Assembly: GCA_029983555.1 (NCBI GenBank)
Contig: JASBZH010000061.1
Span: 1-6,483, forward strand
Direction of reading: 5' to 3'
Origin: Peptoniphilus sp.
GTDB taxonomy: Bacteria; Bacillota; Clostridia; Tissierellales; Peptoniphilaceae
DNA length: 6,483 bases
This document shows positions 6,114-6,483 of the stretch, in pieces. Numbering within the stretch: the first letter of the stretch is position 1; each line of letters starts with the position of its first letter. A program made the position numbers and the translations under genes. The notes below the pieces were generated by a model. That model was not told where the DNA came from, did not search any database, and saw only the letters and a list, made by a program, of their open reading frames with translations.

Positions 6114-6382
6114 TAGCCATGCACCCTACGTCGAATAGCAACCTCACACGTTACCCCTGCAGTTAACTCAGACTAGGCTAGTCTACGGCACACAAGAAAT
6201 CTTACTTAGTGCTGCTTCGATCAAGACCTGACACGGTTCATAAGCACCTGTTGCGTAGGACCCAGTCCTCAACGCCACTTACAGGGGGCAGTCTATAAAA
6301 TTAAAATCCTCGGTAGGGAATTCAGTCCTGCTGTAGCGAATTGCAGGTACAAGACATCGCTAATTTCCCACCTAGCATGGCA
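6114..6382 (-). ncRNA. ffs: Signal recognition particle RNA, large (Alu-domain-containing) Gram-positive type
   Basis: RNA scaffold of the signal recognition particle, which binds Ffh and targets nascent membrane and secreted proteins. Its length of about 270 nt is the Bacillus/Clostridium form with an Alu domain. The ends pair: GCCATGC (6381-6375) with GCATGGC (6122-6116). Near the 5' end come GCTAGGTGGG and GTACCTGCAATTCGCTACAGCAGG-like Alu-domain elements. Further on come GGTCCTACGCAAC, TATGAACCGTGTCAGG and GAAGCAGC, the conserved S-domain core that binds Ffh. The loop between GGTC and GAAGCAGC reads TTGATC (6224-6219) instead of the usual GGAA-type tetraloop. The 5' end follows the tRNA-Ser CCA almost without a gap. 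Ends are estimated from the closing helix to within a few bases. Confidence 0.95.
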
Positions 6383-6383
6383 A

Positions 6384-6474
6384 TGGCGGAGAGAGGGGGA
6401 TTCGAACCCCCGATACACTTATGATGTATACTCGCTTTCCAGGCGGGCTCCTTCAGCCTCTCGGACATCTCTCC
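6384..6474 (-). tRNA. tRNA-Ser, anticodon GGA (reads UCC/UCU)
   Basis: A 91-nt class II tRNA. The acceptor stem is GGAGAGA (6474-6468) with TCTCTCC (6394-6388), followed by discriminator G and an encoded CCA (6386-6384). The anticodon loop CTGGAAA (6442-6436) carries GGA at 6440-6438. A long variable arm with a 5-bp stem ATACA/TGTAT identifies serine, and the T-arm GGGGG-TTCGAAT-CCCCC is perfect. The anticodon stem has a C-A mismatch at 28-42 (plus-strand bases 6446 and 6432). The promoter must lie to the right of the window. It is probably co-transcribed with the SRP RNA just downstream. Confidence 0.96.
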
Positions 6475-6483
6475 ATAGCCTAG

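Noticed and set aside
6114..6382. tmRNA or RNase P RNA as the identity of the structured RNA
   Set aside because: The GTCAGG...GAAGCAGC core and paired ends match SRP RNA. There is no tRNA-like domain with a tag reading frame and no RNase P core motif.

Overview
The window is AT-rich (roughly 30% GC by eye), with AGGAGG-type ribosome binding sites, short intergenic gaps, hairpin terminators followed by T-runs, a clostridial-style tRNA-Ser and a large Gram-positive-type SRP RNA. These point to a low-GC Gram-positive anaerobe. Paired class C (pilus) sortases suggest a host-associated coccus of the Tissierellia/Peptoniphilaceae kind (Anaerococcus, Peptoniphilus, Finegoldia and relatives). The genus is inference; no marker here fixes it. 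I saw no mobile element or CRISPR array.

Layout, left to right. Positions 1-1629 (+) hold the end of a pilus-assembly locus: one class C sortase cut by the window edge, then a second that overlaps it by 17 nt, closed by a terminator. Positions 1757-1963 (+) encode a 68-residue two-helix membrane protein of unknown role. It converges on a Rieske non-heme iron oxygenase (1994-2977, -), and one bidirectional hairpin separates the two genes. Upstream of the oxygenase, on the same strand but with its own terminator and promoter, is an SNF-family sodium:solute symporter (3111-4409, -) that starts at TTG. A 129-nt divergent promoter region separates it from ispE (4539-5384, +), which encodes a kinase of the non-mevalonate isoprenoid pathway. 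ispE overlaps by 14 nt a gene for a glutamate-racemase-like protein in which neither catalytic cysteine is recognisable (5371-6078, +). Converging on this pair from the right is a minus-strand RNA unit: tRNA-Ser(GGA), then SRP RNA starting about 1 nt after the tRNA CCA, then a terminator whose U-tract lies on the 3' end of the racemase-like gene.

Functionally these are unrelated modules: cell-surface pilus assembly, amino-acid or amine uptake, a stand-alone oxygenase of unknown substrate, isoprenoid precursor synthesis, and protein targeting/translation RNAs. The points most worth checking are the racemase-like putative pseudoenzyme coupled to ispE, the oxygen-dependent Rieske enzyme in a presumed anaerobe, the unusual apical loop of the SRP RNA, and the directly abutting tRNA-SRP RNA transcript. 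I found no clear evidence of a wholly new multi-gene system.
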